Origin: an uncultured Verrucomicrobia subdivision 3 bacterium
GTDB lineage: Bacteria; Verrucomicrobiota; Verrucomicrobiia; Limisphaerales; UBA11358
Assembly (NCBI GenBank): GCA_903944085.1
Contig: CAJAQO010000300.1
Span: 1 to 34,861, forward strand
Length of the DNA stretch: 34,861 nucleotides
Direction of reading: 5' to 3'
Shown here piece after piece: positions 33,101 to 34,861 of this stretch; position 1 is the stretch's first letter; each line of letters opens with the position of its first letter. A program made the position numbers and the translations under genes. Under the pieces are notes generated by a model. It saw nothing but the letters and a program-made list of their open reading frames with translations. It ran no database searches and had not been told where the DNA came from.

Positions 33101-34861
33101 GATCAAATTGGAGTTGTTAAAGGTGGTGCCAAGGGGATGGACGGCACCCGGCAGGATCACGTTCGTGGTGCCAACGGCATTGTCGTCAAACAAAACCTTG
33201 CTCGGGTCGGTATAAGCGACCGGAAGTCCCGTGCCGATATTGACCCAGTTGGTTTCTGTTCCCGTGTCCCAGTTGCCACTGACTTGACCGTCCCAGCGCG
33301 GCTGGTTCAATCCGCTGACCACTAGGTCAATGGAATGGTTCGCAATATTGTTGCTGATATACCCGGAGACACCCGTGGGCAAGGAACCCACCACGAAGGT
33401 GGGCGAGCCAACCATGGTCCCGGTGTATTTAAGCAGCGGCATCTGGCCCAGCGCGGCCGCGCCATCCGCGATATTTACCGTAATCGTGCCATTAGCGGTC
33501 AATCCGCCGGCGGTGCTGACCAAGAGCGGAGCAACCGTTGGGTTGCCGAAACTGCCCAAATCAAAGTTAAGACTGGTGGCGGGAGCGGCCAAGGTTAAGG
33601 TGGACACGCTGAACTGACTGTTCAAAGCCCCAAGCACTTGAGCGCCCACCCCGGCGCCATTGGCCACGGAGAAACCGCTGCTGGTGTTGGAAGAGGTGGT
33701 TGTCCCGATCAAAACGCCGTTATTGACGGCCGTTGCGCCGATGTAGGTGTTGGTGCCCGCAAGGGTCAGCGTGCCGGAACCAAATTTTTGCAGGCCGGAA
33801 CTGCCAGCGACGCCGTTATTGGGCAGGTTTGCCACCACCGTGATGCTATGCGCCTGGGAATCAATAATTGCGTCGGAATTCAGGTTTATCGTGGTGATAT
33901 CATGAAAGAAATTGGCGTTATCGGCCCCGGCTTGAAGGGTGCCACCGGCGAAGTTAAATACGCTGGCGCTGGGAGTCCCGTTGGTGCCGCTGTTCACTTC
34001 GGTAGCACTGATCACGCCGGCATTAAGATTCAAGGTGCCGCTGCCGTTGCCGCTCTCGCAGAATTGGAGCACTCCCAGATTGGCTGACCCGCCATTCATG
34101 GTCCAAGTGCCGTTGCCACCGCCCTGCCCCAAGTAGGTGAACGTGCTCAAGTTGGTGAACGTGGTTCCGGCAGACTGGTTCAAGTAGCCCGTCGCACCGC
34201 CGTCGCCGCCGATTGAGAAATTGCCGGAATTCGGCGTGGACGCAGTGATGGAGCCACTGGTCAGGTTCAAGGTTCCGCTGCCCCCGTTGCGTCCAATCGA
34301 AGTCCAGCTTTTGATGGTGATCGAGCCGCCGCCGCTTAAATCATAGACGCTCCCGGCACCGCCTCCCGCCTGGCCAATCCAGAACTGACCATTAACGGTG
34401 ACATTGCCGCCAGACTGCTCGAAGGTGCCGATGCCGTTGTTGCCATCATACAATCCATTCGCGATCAACGTGCCGTTGGTCAAATCCAATTCGGCAGCGT
34501 AATTATTGCCAATGTAGAAGTCAGCATCATCTTGGAAAAGAGTGCCGGCACCGGTCTGGATGACCCTGCCCGAATCAGTGGCGTTATCGGAGATGATAAA
34601 GGCACCGTTCTCGCTGGTTTTGTGGATTGTGCCGCCGGTGAAGTTGAGCAGACCCGCGCCGCCGCGGCCAATCTGCATCCAACTGTGCGCGGTTATCACG
34701 CCACCCATCATGTTGATAGTGCCGTGGTTTCCCGTTCCATCCGCCGTATGAAACTCATCGTAAGTGTCAAAAGTGCCACCGGTCATGTTGAGCGTGCCGG
34801 TTGCTCCCGGCCCATTGCGGCCAATGGTGAACCAGTCACCCGCATGCAAGGTAAAGCTGCC
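30119..34861 (-). CDS. Giant autotransporter-type beta-strand-repeat (PATRP) surface protein, N-terminus cut by window edge
   Basis: At least 1580 residues. The frame is open through base 34861, so the true start lies outside and no signal peptide is visible. Low-complexity Gly/Thr/Asn-rich repeats dominate, with recurring units such as GATGTFNMTGG and WFTIGRDGNGG. Three stretches match autotransporter-associated beta-strand repeats (LTLAGTNTYIGATAVNNGVL, TTNDYTGPTVVANGILNV, LNLNGVNTYTGTTTVSAGTL). The C-terminal 70 residues (LNFSWPASQIGWQLQHQVNP to FFRLVFPAQ) form a small module shared by other Verrucomicrobia exported proteins, in my memory. No autotransporter barrel is present, so secretion must use another route. 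A right-handed beta-helix or stacked adhesin/matrix role is likely. A rho-independent terminator follows. Confidence 0.85.
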   Translation of the reverse strand, partial: GSFTLHAGDWFTIGRNGPGATGTLNMTGGTFDTYDEFHTADGTGNHGTINMMGGVITAHSWMQIGRGGAGLLNFTGGTIHKTSENGAFIISDNATDSGRVIQTGAGTLFQDDADFYIGNNYAAELDLTNGTLIANGLYDGNNGIGTFEQSGGNVTVNGQFWIGQAGGGAGSVYDLSGGGSITIKSWTSIGRNGGSGTLNLTSGSITASTPNSGNFSIGGDGGATGYLNQSAGTTFTNLSTFTYLGQGGGNGTWTMNGGSANLGVLQFCESGNGSGTLNLNAGVISATEVNSGTNGTPSASVFNFAGGTLQAGADNANFFHDITTINLNSDAIIDSQAHSITVVANLPNNGVAGSSGLQKFGSGTLTLAGTNTYIGATAVNNGVLIGTTTSSNTSSGFSVANGAGVGAQVLGALNSQFSVSTLTLAAPATSLNFDLGSFGNPTVAPLLVSTAGGLTANGTITVNIADGAAALGQMPLLKYTGTMVGSPTFVVGSLPTGVSGYISNNIANHSIDLVVSGLNQPRWDGQVSGNWDTGTETNWVNIGTGLPVAYTDPSKVLFDDNAVGTTNVILPGAVHPLGTTFNNSNLIYALSGPGKISGAYGLTKMGSNVVTILTTNDYTGPTVVANGILNVTNLASFGVASPLGKAGASPTNLVFGGGVLNYSGPAVTINRPYTTAAGVNPGGFNSVNNVTLTGLVTGNGGEFQKQGPSQLAYVAAGTNDLTGYNVGGSTYRVRGGSVLLDGTAGQTNYIRNLYMGFDSGVNTSMTLTNTTLWVRNNFFVGQTNGTATMTLTNSTLNFEGQSSAFEIGDAGGYPVNAVFNQTNSTVNIITGNQQLYVGNNANATATYNLSGGALNVHNWVVIGRDGATGTFNMTGGTVFNDQNSFITASANNSVGTLNMSAGTITDNAHWWLSEHGGDISTNNISGTSQLIVQNDFRLGYGGFGVLNLTNTAVIHKTNPNNNYRFYIGGDNGGPGTGTLNQYAGTTLTCDSDLDVGSVDGTAIYNLNGGSTTVGHAGMGSWFTIGRDGNGGTATFNQSGGTLEAFGELHVAERGWNSTMNISGGLLISHSWFQIGRDPGAGNAGGTATLNISGGTIHHLGGNGTIIIGDQNSSANSVNQTGGYINNDDQWWIGNGGNDGAGVGTFNQSSGTNVASDWIYIGTGSGNYGPANGTYNLSGNGVMNVTGGWVPIGANGATGNFNLSGGLFTLTGGGDLSIGDGGPGTITQTGGTLTSVQSDTYLGAASVGTGIWNLGPGSAFLSHLQFTRDAGSSGTMNLLAGGTLTVSEVNVGHAGSSTFNFNGGKLVASQSDATFMQGLTSAYVQSGGATIDTAGNTIAINQALQDGGGGGLTKVGNGTLNLNGVNTYTGTTTVSAGTLGGNGTIAGPVVVSAGATLSPGASIGTLTLGSTLNLAGTSTTVIEVNKTAMTSDLVTGATSITFGGTLVLKNLSGTLQPNDTFTVFSAGSFTGSFSSVVSQTPNQTVTWDISQLAPGGNGKVKVVSVTSTPVTLHPVVSGGSLNFSWPASQIGWQLQHQVNPLTIGLYTNWVAVAGSTTTNAVSLPLNSNDPTEFFRLVFPAQ
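30940..32610 (-). repeat. Second array of beta-strand units in the giant protein
   Basis: About 550 residues of the same unit type (VVIGRDGATGTFNMTGGTV, WFQIGRDPGAGN, IYIGTGSGNY). It ends with a segment (FNFNGGKLVASQSDA) that parallels the end of the first array and again precedes a PATRP unit, so the block appears to be duplicated as a whole. The boundaries are approximate. Confidence 0.6.
33930..34861 (-). repeat. First array of Gly/Asn-rich beta-strand units in the giant protein
   Basis: About 300 residues made of units of roughly 25-45 residues built on GTLNMTGG..., W/F-x-x-IGR-x-G and ATGYLNQSAGT themes. The array ends with a segment around FNFAGGTLQAGADN and is followed by a PATRP unit. 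The boundary is approximate and the array continues off the window edge. Confidence 0.6.

Overview
The window looks like part of a Verrucomicrobiota chromosome, probably from the Pedosphaerales/Limisphaerales side. This is inferred from gene content, not from a marker gene. The signs are four secreted FG-GAP/ASPIC-UnbV (CRTAC1-type) proteins, very long autotransporter-type beta-strand-repeat and PA14/Ig-like secreted proteins, a C-terminal domain ending in FRLVFPAQ on the repeat protein, and weak or absent Shine-Dalgarno sites at many starts. There are no tRNA, rRNA, CRISPR or transposase genes.

Layout. (1) Bases 1-5194, minus strand: a secreted PA14/Ig-like protein running off the left edge, then a large TPR + FG-GAP protein. 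(2) Bases 5552-16033, plus strand: nine closely packed genes that look like one operon. In order they encode a CRTAC1 protein, a hydrazine-synthase-alpha-like propeller protein with one haem motif, a membrane-anchored YVTN-propeller/MauG-like cytochrome with three haem motifs, a Reg_prop propeller, a RidA-family protein, two periplasmic binding proteins with no permease or ATPase, a Tll0287-like haem lipoprotein, and a four-helix membrane protein. (3) Bases 24270-16046, minus strand: a LytS-type histidine kinase and LytTR response regulator, then an outer-membrane porin, a cytochrome with a b-type-like membrane domain plus five CXXCH motifs and TPRs, and another CRTAC1 protein. (4) Bases 24322-29957, plus strand: a close paralogue of that last CRTAC1 protein, an asparagine-synthetase-like enzyme lacking the glutaminase cysteine, a radical SAM protein and a halogenase-like flavoprotein. 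(5) Bases 34861-30119, minus strand: a partial giant repeat adhesin-like protein, followed by a strong rho-independent terminator.

How the genes may work together (inference). Regions 2 and 3 meet tail to tail with 12 bases between them and together hold nine c-type haem motifs. Region 3 has the parts of a quinol-to-outer-membrane electron path (membrane cytochrome, periplasmic haems, porin) next to a two-component system that could control it. Region 2 looks like an envelope redox or sensing system built from propellers, haem proteins and orphan binding proteins. Region 4 has the look of a small tailoring or biosynthetic cassette. I know of no described system with the gene set of region 2 or region 4; database neighbourhood searches would be needed to say whether they are new.
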